DNA of 64,000 nt, taken from positions 12,299,201 through 12,363,200 of the forward strand of contig OY855913.1 of assembly GCA_963693305.1 (NCBI GenBank), read 5' to 3'. The position numbers were made by a program, and so were the translations under genes. A model generated the notes under the pieces. That model saw nothing but the letters and a program-made list of their open reading frames with translations, had not been told where the DNA came from and ran no database searches. The stretch comes from Meandrina meandrites. Taxonomy: Eukaryota; Cnidaria; Anthozoa; Scleractinia; Meandrinidae. Of this stretch, positions 45,301 through 60,300 are shown piece by piece (the first letter of the stretch is position 1; the number at the start of each line of letters is the position of its first letter).

Positions 45301-48300
45301 GATGGGATGCTAGTCCATCATAGGGTTACCCCCAGCAGTAAATTCACTACTACCCATTTATACACCTGGGTGGCCATGGAGAGAGGTACTATGAGAGTAA
45401 AGTATCTTGCCCAAGAAAACAATGCAGTGACCCCGGACAGGCTCGAACATGTAATTGTTCCAGAGTCCAGCACATAACCATTAGGCCACTGCGCCTCCTA
45501 TGTATGTGTACAAGACCTATTTTACGGGGTACCTGTTTTTTGAAATAAAGTTTTTATTCATTCATTTCCATTTTTTGTTCATTGTTCAGATAAACGGAAG
45601 TTAGGCAGTGATTCCCTGAAGGAATATTACAGAGGATCAATAGATGTTCTACCTACTTGTGACCTGAAACTCTTACTGGAAAATGATTTTAATGACTATT
45701 ATAAGTACCTGGCACAATTAAGGTGAGAAGATTTTTCTTGGTCTTTTTGTGGAATAACCCAATAAACTATAGTTTGTTAGTATATTAACTATGCTCAATC
45801 AGATGAGCACTGCATTGCTTTCATTTTCATTATTTAGCAATGCAACAGCGAAAAGTAGTTTAAAGGGACTGTCCTCTGTTGTTGCACATGAACATATCAG
45901 TCAGATCACAACAAAAATGAGTCCTCTGAATCAGTTAAAGAAACTATTTTCAAATTCTGAGCATTGAAATTAGCACGACATACACTCTGATGATAATTAT
46001 ATCTTTTGCAAAGATTCATAATTTCTGTGATACAGGAAGATGGGGTCAAGGCATTATGGTTGATTGTGGCCCATTTTAAGCAATAAAAAAATTATACAAG
46101 CAGGAATGTTGGGTGTTTATTATTCTCACTCCTGGTTAAATGATAGCAGAAATGATTTCTTACAGTAGCATAATTCTGATGTATTTTTTTGGGCAACTTG
46201 CAGAAATCTCTGCAAGAAAAAAATTTCCAATGGCCAATGAAAATCTTTGTGAGATTCTGCCAGGAATCTCACAAAGATTATGAATTTGTGATTGTGTTTG
46301 TTGCGCTGAATTTTTGTTGTGTTTCAACTGTAGCCTTCATTTTCTTAGTCTCCTTCGCAGCCGTTGGTCGTGCTCGTCACGCAACGCGCTCTCCCCCACC
46401 AATGGCTGCTTAAACCAGAACCACATTCCTTTCCATAGTTGAGCCAATCACAACTTTGCTCACATTTTTCTGAGCTAGTCGCGCCAAAAGTCGCCGACTA
46501 AACCAATCAAAAGTTGCGTCTTATCGTGACCCTAGAGTTGGCAACGTCAAACGCTTGGCAGTTCGCCGCCTTTTGAATTTGACACACGCCAGACATCGAA
46601 TAAAACAAAGATCCACCTAAGTAAAACACGTCTGATATGAAACCTTATGTCCAAAAGAATTAATTCGAAGTACAACAGGAATCTAAGCACAAGTTTTGAA
46701 GCAACATAACAGCTTTTCAGTTAACAAAAAGTGTCACGTTTTTGCCGATAGATGTCAAAGCAACTGGGGTTGAAACAAAAGGAAAGGAATTTGGTCCGGG
46801 TTTAAGTAGCCATTGGTGGGGGAGGGAACGTTGCGTGACGAGCCCAAACAACGGCTGCTATCATTTTCTTGGCATATGAGTTCATTATGTCATGAACACT
46901 GTAGGCACTCAAATTAAACATAAAATAACATACTCACTACATCGTTATACATAAATAAAAATAAATGGAGAGATTACAATCAAAACAGCTCGAGTGTTCC
47001 TATCAAGGGTAAATTAACGGGTAAATAGCACTTCAGTTAGCTTACATGGCACTCCGGTTAGCCTAAATAGCACTTCAGTTAGCCTACATGGCACTCCGGT
47101 TAACCTAAATAGCACTTCAGTTAGCCTACATGGCACTCCGGTTAGCTTAAATAGCACTTCAGTTAGCCTACATGGCACTCCGGTTAGCCTAAATAGCACT
47201 TCAGTTAGTCTACATGGCACTCCGGTTAGCCTAAATAGCACTTCAGTTAGCCTACAATTAGCTTAGGTAGCTCGCAGTTTGCCCTTTTATTGGGGTTGCC
47301 TCACATGCCTTGCATGCCTTTGCTGCCTCGCATATTAATTTTGTAAGACTTGTTCCATCTGTGCACTTTCTTAAATTGGGAATAATTATTTATAACCGAA
47401 GTACACATGCATTCCTTAATAGTTTGGTGAAGAGTTCAGTAGAGAAGAAAGGAAAGAAGAAAAAAACGAATGGGTTTGCAAATAAATTTAAAAACACAGA
47501 GGTGAGCTAGCATTTTGACAGTAATATTTTTACTCTCAGTAACAAGTTCATGTATTAAGTGAAGCAGCATTACACACCCTAACCTGAGTTATGCAATAAG
47601 GGAAGTAGCAACACACCCTAAACTGAGTTATGCAATAAGGGAAGCAGCAACACACCCTAAACTGAGTTATGCAATAAGGGAAGCAGCAACACACCCTAAC
47701 CTGAGTTATGCAATAAGGGAAGCAGCAACACACCCTAAACTGAGTTATGTAATAAGGGAAGCAGCAACACACCCTAAACTGAGTTATGCAATAAGGGAAG
47801 TAGCAACACACCCTAAACTGAGTTATGTAATAAGGGAAGCAGCAACACACCCTAAACTGAGTTATGCAATAAGGGAAGCAGCAACACACCCTAAACTGAG
47901 TTATGCAATAAGGGAAGCAGCAACACACCCTAATCTGAGTTATGCAATAAGGGAAGCAGCAACACACCCTAACCTGAGATATGCAATAAGGGAAGCAGCA
48001 ACACACCCTAACCTGAGTTATGCAATAAGGGAAGCAGCAACACACCCTAACCTGAGTTATGCAATAAGGGAAGCAGCAACACACCCTAACCTGAGTTATG
48101 CAATAAGAGAAGCAGCAACACACCCTAACCTGAGTTATGCAATAAGGGAAGAAGGAACACACCCTAACCTGAGTTATGTAATAAGGGAAGCAGCAACACA
48201 CCCTAAACTGAGTTATGCAATAAGGGAAGCAGCAACACACCCTAAACTGAGTTATGCAATAAGGGAAGCAGCAACACACCCTAACCTGAGATATGCAATA

Positions 48301-51300
48301 AGGGAAGCAGCAACACACCCTTAACTGAGTTATGCAATAAGGGAAGCAGCAACACACCCTAAACTGAGTTATGCAATAAGGGAAGCAGCAACACACCCTA
48401 ACCTGAGTTATGCAATAAGGGTGGCAGCAACACAACCTAAACTGAGTTATGCAATAAGGGAAGAAGCAACACACCCTAACCTGAGTTATGCAATAAGGGA
48501 AGAAGGAACACACCCTAACCTGAGTTATGCAATAAGGGAAGCAGCAACACACCCTAAACTGAGTTATGTAATACGGGAAGCAGCAACACACCCTGAACTG
48601 AGTTATGCAATAAGGGAAGCAGCAACACACCCTAAACTGAGTTATGTAGTAAGGGCAGTGACATGCCCTAACAAATTATGCAGTAAGGGTGGCAGTGACA
48701 CACCTAACCTGAGTTACATGACTGTATGCAATAAGGGTGTGGCAGCAACACACCCTAAACTGAGTTATGCAGCAATGGTTGCAGTAACACACCCTAAACT
48801 GAGTTATGCAATAAGGGTCGCAGCAACACATCCTAAACTGAGTTATGCAATAAGGGAAGCAGCAACACACCCTAACCTGAGTTATGCAATAAGGGAAGTA
48901 GCAACACACCCTAAACTGAGTTATGCAATAAGGGAAGCAGCAACACACCCTAAACTGAGTTATGCAATAAGGGAAGCAGCAACACACCCTAACCTGAGTT
49001 ATGTAATAAGGGAAGCAGCAACACCCCCTAACCTGAGTTATGCAATAAGGGAAGCAGCAACACACCCTAACCTGAGTTATGTAATAAGGGAAGCAGCAAC
49101 ACACCCTAAACTGAGTTATGCAATAAGGGAAGCAGCAACACACCCTAAACTGGATTATGCAATAAGGGAAGCAGCAACACACCCTAAACTGAGTTATGCA
49201 ATAAGGGAAGCAGCAACACACCCTAAACTGAGTTATGCAATAAGGGAAGCAGCAACACACCCTAACCTGAGTTATGTAATAAGGGATGCAGCAACACACC
49301 CTAACCTGAGTTATGTAATAAGGGAAGCAGCAACACACCCTAACCTGAGTTATGCAATAAGGGAAGCAGCAACACACCCTAAACTGAGTTATGTAATTTA
49401 AGGGAAGCAGCAACACACCCTAAACTGAGTTATGCAATAAGGGAAGCAGCGACACACCCTAACCTGAGTTATGCAATAAGGGAAGCAGCAACACACCCTA
49501 AACTGAGTTATGTAATTTAAGGGAAGCAGCAACACACCCTAAACTGAGTTATGCAATAAGGGAAGCAGCGACACACCCTAACCTGAGTTATGCAATAAGG
49601 GAAGCAGCAACACACCCTAAACTGAGTTATGCGATAAGGGAAGCAGCAACACACCCTAAACTGAGTTATGCAATAAGGAAAGCAGCAACACACCCTAACC
49701 TGAGTTATGTAATAAGGGATGCAGCAACACACCCTAACCTGAGATATGCAATAAGGGAAGCAGCAACACACCCTAAACTGAGTTATGCAATAAGGGAAGC
49801 AGCAACACACCCTAAACTGAGTTATGCAATAAGGGAAGCAGCAACACACCCTAAACTGAATTATGCAATAAGGGAAGCAGTAACACACCCTAAACTGAGT
49901 TATGCAATAAGGGAAGCAGCAACACACCCTAAACTGAGATATGCAATAAGGGAAGCAGCAACACCCCCTAAACTGAGTTATGCAATAAGGGAAGCAACAA
50001 CACACCCTAACCTGATTTATGCAATAAGGGAAGCAGCAACACACCCTAAACTGAGTTATGCAATAAGGGAAGCAGCAACACACCCTAACCTGAGTTATGC
50101 AATAAGGGAAGCAGCAACACACCCTAAACTGAGTTATGTAATACGGGAAGCAGCAACACACCCTGAACTGAGTTATGCAATAAGGGAAGCAGCAACACAC
50201 CCTAAACTGAGTTATGTAGTAAGGGCAGTGACATGCCCTAACAAATTATGCAGTAAGGGTGGCAGTGACACACCTAACCTGAGTTACATGACTGTATGCA
50301 ATAAGGGTGTGGCAGCAACACACCCTAAACTGAGTTATGCAGCAATGGTTGCAGTAACACACCCTAAACTGAGTTATGCAATAAGGGTCGCAGCAACACA
50401 TCCTAAACTGAGTTATGCAATAAGGGTTGCAGCAACACACCCTAAACTGAGTTATGCAATAAGGGCAGAGACATGCCCTAACCTAAGTTATGCAATAAGG
50501 GAAGCAGCAACACCCCCTAACCTGAGTTATGCAACAAGGGAAGCAGCAACACACCCTAAACTGAGTTATGTAGTAAGGGCAGTGACATGCCCTAACAAAT
50601 TATGCAGTAAGGGTGGCAGTGACACATCTAACCTGAGTTACATGACTGTATGCAATAAGGGTGTGGCAGCAACACACCCTAAACTGAGTTATGCAGCAAT
50701 GGTTGCAGTAACACACCCTAAACTGAGTTATGCAATAAGGGTCGCAACAACACACCCTAAACTGAGTTATGCAATAAGGGCAGAGACATGCCTTAACCTA
50801 AGTTATGCAATAAGGGTGTCAGCAACACACCCTAAACTGAGTTATGCAAGAAGGGTCGTAGCAACACACCCTAAACTGAGTTATGCAATAAGGGAAGCAG
50901 CAACACACCCTGAATTGAGTTTTGCAATAAGGGAAGCAGCAACACACCCTTAACTGAGTTATTCAATAAGGGCAGTGACATGCCCTACAAATGAGCAATG
51001 CAGTAAGGGTGGCAGTGACACACCCTAAAGGGTGTGGTGGGGAAAAATAGAGAACTAATGGATAGTAAACTGCAAAGTGTTGAAATCTAGGATAAACAAA
51101 AGAGCTCTTAAAACCGAGTAGAGTAGTTAATGCAAAGTTCTTTGTGCAAATGGCTAAGTGTTTCTAGCTGTTTATCTCAAGAGAGACTATGAACAATGCT
51201 GACAGTTGCAATAAGCTCCAATTAGTTTACTCTAGTTTACAAATAAAATAACCATAAAATACTTCAAAGGTTAGATAGTAAATGTATCTTGGTTGGTTTC

Positions 51301-54300
51301 AGTTTAACCTCTTTGTTAGAGGAGCTCTTGATGAAGTACTTGGGAAAACTGAACATAAGTCTTTGGAACAAAAGGCTAACATTTGTAAGTAAAATTCATC
51401 TTCATAAATAGCTTACTGTATTTTGTGAAATAAGCAGAATAAAAATGACAAAAGGAATTTGGAAAATGAAGTCAATGACAGTCAATCTAGGTTAACTAAA
51501 CAAAAATTGGGATGTGTGGTTCCAGAAAATATTCATCCCCCCTCCCCCCATTGGAAAAATATTTGGTTTGCACCCGGACCTTTGGAATTTTTTGTTCCAA
51601 GGGGTTGTTTATGACCCCCACCCCTTGAAGAATCACAGTGGTTTCAGTTTCACAAAGGTGCTAGCAATAATCTAATCATGTCAGCATTCTACATGTACAC
51701 TTCTCAATATCTTCAAGACATCATTGTCAAGTAAAAAGGTGAAGGTCATTTTATGCTTAAATAGACCTACAGTTAAGCTGACAGAACAAAATTTATCATG
51801 ACAAGAAAAAGTCACAATTATAAAAACACAGGGTTTGTATGGGTCATGGAAAACCTGGAAAGTCATAGAAATGTAGAATTTCATTTTCTAGGCCTGGAAA
51901 GTCATGAAATTTAAGTGTGGGCTGTGGAAAGCCATGGAAAATTATGTTTATTACAATGTACAAAAGAAGTTAGATTTTTTTGAGAAGAAAATAGTAAAAA
52001 CATACCCAAAATTAAAGATGATTTCAAATAAAATGGTGAAATTTAGGCCATAGAAAACTTTGAGAAGTCATGGAAAAGGTCATGGAAAGTCATGGAATTT
52101 CAAAAGCTGCAAAGAGTACAAACCCTGAAACAATGTTTAACGTAGAGCGAGCCTATAAAAAGGCCCTGTCTAGCACTTTGTTGGCTTCAATTTTAAAAAG
52201 TCGTGTCAGAGTAACGGTCGTGAAAGAGAAGAGCTCCGCAAATTTTTCTTCTTAAATGCGTTCCCAGTTCATTTATATGGAATTGACAAGCTAATATACA
52301 ATATAAACTACCAATAATTCTTTCCATACAAGCTAAAAGAAAATTTAAACAGAATTTATGCAATAATCCTGACAATTCAAAATTGATGTCCACCATGCAC
52401 AAACACTGTTACAACATGAAAGCTCAAACAGATAATGCTAAACACATCGTTTCAGTATTTTGTTTTTATTGTTCAAGGATTCAAACAACAAAGATAAAAA
52501 TGCTTTGGAAAAATCTCTACATTTCGAAATTTGGCGAACTAGGAGCTATAATGCTCTTTACAAATGTTCTTGTTGTACTATCGTGAAACGGGAACAATAA
52601 CCAAATTCAATATTGAAGCGACAACATTCAAAACTACAAGTTTCGTTTGCTCTTTGGCTAGCTTTTATGTGGCATATCCTTGACTGAAACCTTATTTTTC
52701 AGCAATAAGCGGATTAAGATTTCAGAAAATGAATTTATAAATATTTATTTGTTTACTTGCAACGCATTTCTCCAATGTAATTGTATTCAGTATTGGCACT
52801 AAGCTCAGGTCGCTTGCGGGCAGGAAATTCCGTGATTTCGCAGAACAGTGACTGATAGCGACAGGTATCTTTCACTATTTCTAAACCTCGCTTTCGATTG
52901 TTTGCACCCAAACAACAAAACAGAGAATTTTATACATGAGAATCTTGATGCTATTTCTTGTACTGCTTTGAATCTTTTTTTAGTTTAGAAAACGAGATAC
53001 ATGTAAGTCTGGATCACGCCACACCAAAAGCCAGTTGATTGCATTTCCCAACCAAAGAAATCGTCTCATTGGAATTTGTGATTGGCAGGGATTGGCAGGC
53101 TGAACAGTTCAGCCTCGTTATATAGGATCGTTCTGTGTTTAATTAAACAAACAATTTTGCTTTTAAAATTCAGCCAGATTCAATTAAAACAAAATTGTTA
53201 ATTTGACACTGACGTCTTGAAGATGTTGAAAGGTTGTGTATTCTTATTCTTGTGTAATGCAACAAGTTGATAATGTTTACAACGACATGCGCTGTTCAAA
53301 GCTATGAATTTAATTATGATAATGCAATATGTTCCAGCACAGGGGACACAAAGCTGAGAGCAATAACATGTAATTACTAATACAAAAGACTTTGAAAAAT
53401 ATATTCTCATGAATATTTTGTTTATTGTTGGCCTCAGTTGTCGCAGTCTGTATATACATTTATACTCTTTAAGTAAATACATACAAAATGAAGGCAAGGA
53501 TCCAGTGGGACCTCATATTAAGCATTAATTTTATTGGTCCAACGTATGTTTTTGTTGTTGATTTGCGGTATTGTTACTTCACAGATAACCATCTATGGAA
53601 ATGCTATCCTTTTATACATGGCATTGAAACATTGTTTTCAACTCTCTTGTTTGGGGTATGTATTGTTACAATTTAAAGTATCTTGGACAAAACTGTATCA
53701 CTTACCTTAACTGTTCTCACAGTGTTTCTTTGAAAGTGCTCCTGTGATCAATTTTTTTTTGAATTTCATTTTCTTACATTTTTGTGAACAATTAGACTTT
53801 CTTACTCATCTTGCCAAGTTTTATTATTTTAACACCCTTCTAAAATAGTTCAATCGGTCATCTTAAAGTAGATTGTTTTCTCTGTCATGCAAGAAAAATA
53901 TAAAATCGAAAAACCATTCAGTGAATGGCATCAAGAAAATGGGATGTTATAGGAAATAAGTAAAGAAGTTATTTCTCCAAGTTTAAGGTCTGTGCGCTAT
54001 TCCCCAAACTTCAGATATTTGTCAAAACGTTTTGCACAGATTTACAGAGCCCAGTATGGAGCCACCATATTGGTGTACCTCCGTGGTACAATATGGTGGC
54101 CAGAAAATACTTTTAATTAAATATCTCAAACTTACTGATTACATGCCACTGATTATCTGTACTGGACAAACAAACATTTACAAAACATATATTTCCTGTT
54201 ACTTTAATTAACTTCTCCAATGGCTAAAAATCACAAAATAAATTAATATTTTTTGGACAAACACAATCGTAACTGTATGTCATGTACATGCTTTAACTCT

Positions 54301-57300
54301 GAAATTCAAAGTGCACTGATTTCCAAACTAAGGATGCTACTGAGCCGAAGAGTTGTAAACAGATATAATTTTAGTACCTCTTATGCCTGTCTCTTTAGTT
54401 TTGGATTTTAATACCTAATGATGTCATGTGAAAATGATTTATGCCAATTTTAGGCAGATTCAAGTCAATAAGTGTTACAATTTAATGGAGTAAAATCGAC
54501 TTTATCAAGCACTTTTTTTGGTGAGTGAGATTGAAAACGGTGAAAAGCCGGAAGAAAATAATGCCATTTTGTCCACCATTGTATAAACGAACATGCTTGT
54601 CTCAATTGTCACCCACTCTTGTCCCAATGTTTCATCATTACTGCTTATACTGCTGCTCTTACTTGAATACTTCATACTTGCTCATACTTCATCATGCAAA
54701 ACACTCTTGTCTCAAAGAGACCTTTGATCCTATTTCTGTGCATGCATGATTCTTCCAATTTTAATTTATGGTTGTGGGACTTTGCTCTGTGGCCCTTTTT
54801 GAGCCTTTGATGTCATTTTCTCCCATTCGCAATCAAGCCTTGGAACAAGGTTGATTATAATGGTGGCTGTTAACTCTCGGAAATAAAGGTTTAAATAAAA
54901 TGATTTCTGTTGTTCATAATGGATTTAAATTTGAAACGATGAGTAAGGAGGTCTCATGGTACACAAAAATAAAAAAAAAATGAAAATAAAAGGTGTATCA
55001 CATGCAGCCTTTCTTTGCTACCTCTGCCCCATCCTCATTGTTTTCAACCAAGAATTGAGTACAAAATATGTAGACGCAACCTTCTGATTGAAATAATAAT
55101 TAATGGGGGAGGAAGGGAAGGTTCAAAATTGGAATGTTTTTGGTTGTGGGATTCAAGAAAGAGTATTATTTGTGCAAAATTTACATTTGTCTCAACTTAA
55201 TTGTTTTGTCCATGATTGTAACTTAATTTTAAGTAAAATCTAAGTTCTAAATTAAAAAAAACAATTAAAATAATTTCACTTGAAGGTACTGTAGTAGACA
55301 TGTATAGCAATAAGGTCAGGGCTCGACACTAACTTTTCAACTTACTAGCCTAGTGGCTAGTGACAACTTAGATGTTACTAGCCAAAAAAAATTTTCACTA
55401 GCCACGCGGTGATGTCTCCAGTTAAATATCTTCTTATATCCATTATGCCCGGGATTATAGAATTTTAAGAAAAAGCAACAATATTCACGTCTCAAACCGC
55501 TTGACACAGTCGGCACAGCTTGTGTCACGCTTGACTGGTTTAAACGCAGCGAACGAATTTATCATCTCAATGAATTGCGCTGGTTTTAATTTTGTTCAAT
55601 GGCCTTGTGTTTTCCTTACATCAAATCTCTCAGGCCGACAGCTCACAAAGGAAAATCCAGAGATTTTCCCGTTAAGACTTTCAGGACTCTGTTTTTCTGT
55701 GAGACTTCTTTGGAAAAATATCGAGACACCGAGATGTCATTGTTAACACTGTCAGGTCTTCTTTACAAACAGGCGCCGGGGTAGAAACGTTTCAAAAGCA
55801 AAACAACTATCTGAACAATACTGCAAACTGTTGTTGGCGAAATTCAAATGCTAAAAACGGCTGATTTAAATTTGGAAGGATATAAATCTTTCTCTAATTA
55901 TTTTTGTAGTGGCAAGCTTTGTCAGCAGGGCTCGACACTAACGGTAGCCAACTAGCCACAGACTAGTAGAAATTCAGTTTTGGCTAGTGGGTTTTCGATT
56001 TCTACTAGCCACTTTGGCTAGTAAACAAAATGAAATTGGCCGAACTAGTTTCTGTCATTCACAAGGAAGCCATACGCAAACAATTTTCTCGTAATTTCTT
56101 TCTTGTTGACATACCATATTACTGGGCATTGCTGTTCAGCACGTATGCAAATTTAAGACTGTTTACTTTTCGTTGCGTGGCATTTGACAAACAAGACAGC
56201 ATTTTCTGAAAGCACACATCGATGTTCTTTTTTGTTTCGAAATTAGTAGAACAAAACACGAGCTTCTCCTGATTAAATCATGCGCAAAATCGTGCGGAAC
56301 TATAAAGGGATAACATTTCATTTTGCGTAACAACACACCAATCAGGTTTGAGGTACTATCAGAACCAATGAAATTGCAGTTTATAAAGGGGATTGTAATT
56401 TGACACAGTTGTAAGCGAGCGATTTCATTCGAAGATTTTCGATTTGTAGGAGGCGGAATCGGTGAGTTGTGAATTAACCCTGGATTTGAAACCCTCGCCT
56501 GCTCACAATGCACATGCCGCCAGCAAAGACCCAACACTAAATTTTGTTATTCAAGCGTTCCTTGACGGGCTAGTTTCGATGACCGTAGTAGAAATTGCAT
56601 AAAGCATTTGCACAAAGCAGATTTGAAGAATAATGTTCTCATTGTGATGTTAATACTGTGTCATAAAAATTGCAAGGAATCTTCTTCAGAGTGTGTTGTG
56701 GCATCTTGTTTTAAGAGTTTGTGACAAGGAAACTTCTTAAATTTAATACTGCTTGAGACTCCGTGTCGCCAACTGAAAACCGCAATTAATTTAATTAGTC
56801 TCTTTAGCATCTTGCTCCTGCGATTAGCTGACTCTCGGGCAAGTGGCGTTTATGTTTATACCTTAAACACACCACGTTTAGACATTTAATTAACCGGTAT
56901 GGGTATTGACATTAAAATGGTTTTGCTTTTAAAAATTATTGACTACGATTGATAGCGGCAACAGGCTAGAATAAGAGCCTGTCATTCCGTGACAGTTTGA
57001 TAACTAAAATTATTTAGTTTGTGTTCCTGTTTGTTAAATGAAAATTTACTTTACGACTGGAAACAAATACTCCAGGTGTACTACACTTTAAAAGCTTTCC
57101 TAAAAATATAGTTTTTGATTTGATTCGTTTATTACTTTGTTTATTACTTTTCGATTACTCAATGGAGACATGGTGTTTTCAAGAAAAACAAAAGTGTCAT
57201 GTTATAAAAGTGAGATAAACAAAAGTGTCTTGTTACATGCGTTTTAAATAAACAAAGGTATCGTTTTACAGTGTTTGACAAAAACACAAAAGCATCCTGT

Positions 57301-60300
57301 AACAAACAAAAGTATCGCGTTACGGTTGTAAAAAAGCTAGCAACAAAATAAGCGCTAACAGAATAAGCCATTTCGTGACATTTTGACAATTAAATTAGTT
57401 CTTGTTTTTTCTAAACGATAAAAATTTACTATTGAACGAAACAGTTTTGACGTAACATATTGCACGTAAAAATTATTTTGTCTGCAACATTTTTTTTTTC
57501 AAAAAATGCCTCTTAGTCGTAGCAAGGGGCTATGTAGTTAGTGATGCACCATGCACAAATATCTCAACCATCCCAACAGGACTAACATCCAGTCTTACCC
57601 CAAGCAACCCAATCAGTTGAAAAAATAACTCCTGCATGCTTAGCGTGCCCATGTTTTTACCTTGCTGGAATAAAAAAAGTAAAAGATTTGAAACCAAATC
57701 CATTATTTTTCACAATTTTACTACTTTGAGCAAGAAGATTCAAGAACCTCAACTCTTTCCTTTTGTTACAACAACAACAAAAAATACCAAGGCTATTGAC
57801 ATATTCATATGTCAAATCCTGATAAAGATGAAATGTTCATTTGTCACAAACATGGACTAAAGAAAAAGCCTGAGTCCCTGATGGGAATCAAACCCATGGC
57901 CTACCAGATACCGGTTGGGCACTCTAACCACTGAGCTACAAGAGACTCTTGGTGAGCTGTAGGCCATTTACCAGGTTCATAAATTGACAGTTCAAATATG
58001 TAACTTAACTTCTGCACGTGTGTGTAGCACAAATTTACTTGTCCTTGAAAGAATGATACGACAAGCTAAGGAGCACAAAGGGTTATCAGAAACAAATGTA
58101 ATTTTTATAGCCTTTGTGTTCTTCATATAAAGTAACTAGTTGTAGTCCATGTTCAATTAACAGTCCAATTAACAGCTTCCATACATCTTTATAAACATAG
58201 TATTCACACACAGATGATGTGGAATTAAACTTTCAATGTTGTTTTCCCAACATGACTGGTGTCCAAACCTCTCTCATTGAATGACTGCATGATTACTAAG
58301 CAATCATTTTGTATCCTTTGCATTTGCTGTGCTTGCAATATTTCTGTTCAAATTTCCTTGTTTTCTGTGCTTTAGTAATAAAGCCAACATCTTGTCAAAA
58401 GGGCATCTCTATTGAAAGACATTGTTAGTAGAGAAGTTGTAAAAGGCATTTTAAGAGTTGATTAGTGCTGTGCAGCAAATACATGGCATAAGATTTGCTT
58501 TTGGCCAACCTTTTTTATCATTTTGTTGATAAACAACACATTTCTTTACAAAAATAGAAGATTAAGCCATCATTACCTAAGAAATAAGTTTTTAAATTTG
58601 TAATTTATATTTACAAGGTTTATTTTTTTCACTGCATACAATAACAACATTTATTACAACACTATAGAGTTAAATTGCATAAGGAAAAGTGAAGTGTTAA
58701 CAGCACAGTGGAAGAATACCAAAGAAATATTAAATACTTCGGTAAATTCAATGCTCATTTGATCATTTGTGCATAATTTTGTAACAATTGATTACTTTAA
58801 ATTGTTTATTTTAGATAGTGCTCTCGAATACTTTCTATTTTTTGTTGAACCAACTGATCTTGTGTGTCTTAAAAGCAATGTTTTTTTGTTTCATATTTGA
58901 GTTCTAATTTTTTTTTAAAGAGGTCAAAGTTGGGTTTAATTCCTGTGCGCCTACAGGTCTAAAGATAAGTTTTTCTAAAATTATTACATAGTTAACTAAA
59001 TCTATTCCCTCCTTCAGAATTCCGATAACAATATCACGTAGGAGAGACATCTGCAAGTAGCCTGCCTTTTCAATAAGTTAACAGTCACTGTATTCTAAAA
59101 AGACTTTGAAAAAGAGCATTCAAACAGAATATGATTGGTAGTTTCTCAACTCACTTGACGAAAGGTGCAGTTTGGATAAAGGATAGAATTAAGCACCTTA
59201 TGTTGAAAGGAGCGTACATAAGCTTCACTTGCAATCCTTTGAGGTAAGAGGTACGCCTCTGAAATTTGGTCTTCTCTCGGATTAAATTCTTGATTGAGCT
59301 TATCCCATTTTCTAGGTCTTTCATATTCGAGTTTTATTAAGTGACAGTAGTAGTTTCGACATTTATAATTTTGTTTGTCAATGACTTCCTCAAAGTCAGG
59401 TGTATTGCCATGTAAGTTCGGTTGGACAGATTGTTTAAGACCAGTCCAAACCAAAAAAATATGGTACAGTAGATTTTTTTATACCTTGAACCCTTGCTAA
59501 CTTAACCCTCGCACTAATTCAAACCAAAATCAATTTCCCCTGGATTTCCATTATGCATTTACTGTAACGGACTAGCATTCCATCCAAGGGGAGTAGAAAT
59601 AGTCCTAGTTGCTTTATGCTACGGAAACTAGGATAACTTCTGGCATGATGGTCCGCAAGGCTTGTATGCAGACTTTTTACAGGCACTTGTATGTAAGTAA
59701 GAATACCTTGCATGATCACACCAAATGTAAAATTAACGTATATTGTGTTAACAGTGCCTGTGTGTTTCTTTCAGTGAGCTAACTCCATGGTGCGAAGATT
59801 GTCTTAAGCAGTCACCATCTGAACAAAGGAAGAAAAGGTTGTTTCACTATTCTAATATTAGCAAATGGCTTGTTATTAAAGAAGCAATTGAGATTGTCAT
59901 TCATGCATCCACCAACTCAAAACTGGACAGCTAGTTGATTTGCATTGGTAGTGGTTGAGGAGTAAATTATCTGATTTGAGTGTGACTGGTTAACATTGCT
60001 TACTGTAGTTGTTACAAAATTCCCATGAACTAGTGAGAAAAAGACTTCAGTTCGGTGCATTTTCCACTTATATCCAGGATGCTTTATAATTTACTTCATA
60101 TTTGACAGCATTTGTGTTATGATTCATGTTTATCAATAAGTCCAATTTGTGATGTCTTTCAATTCATAAAGGTGTGTAAACTGTATCCCGTTGGTGGTCC
60201 ATCCTGGACAAATCTAGTATTTACACATCTCTTATGGATGGCATTATTCACACTTAGAAGGTCTTGTGAGCTTATGGGCAGATGATGAATGTTGGCCTTT

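Noticed and set aside
47014..47241. 75-codon minus-strand repeat protein
   Set aside because: Product of the 42-bp minisatellite, again a multiple of three.
47548..50953. Five long frames of 64-360 codons on both strands
   Set aside because: All come from the 39-bp minisatellite, whose unit length is a multiple of three; no splice or start evidence.
57866..57948. Functional tRNA gene on the minus strand
   Set aside because: A and B boxes are present but the anticodon and acceptor stems do not pair well, so a SINE is more likely.
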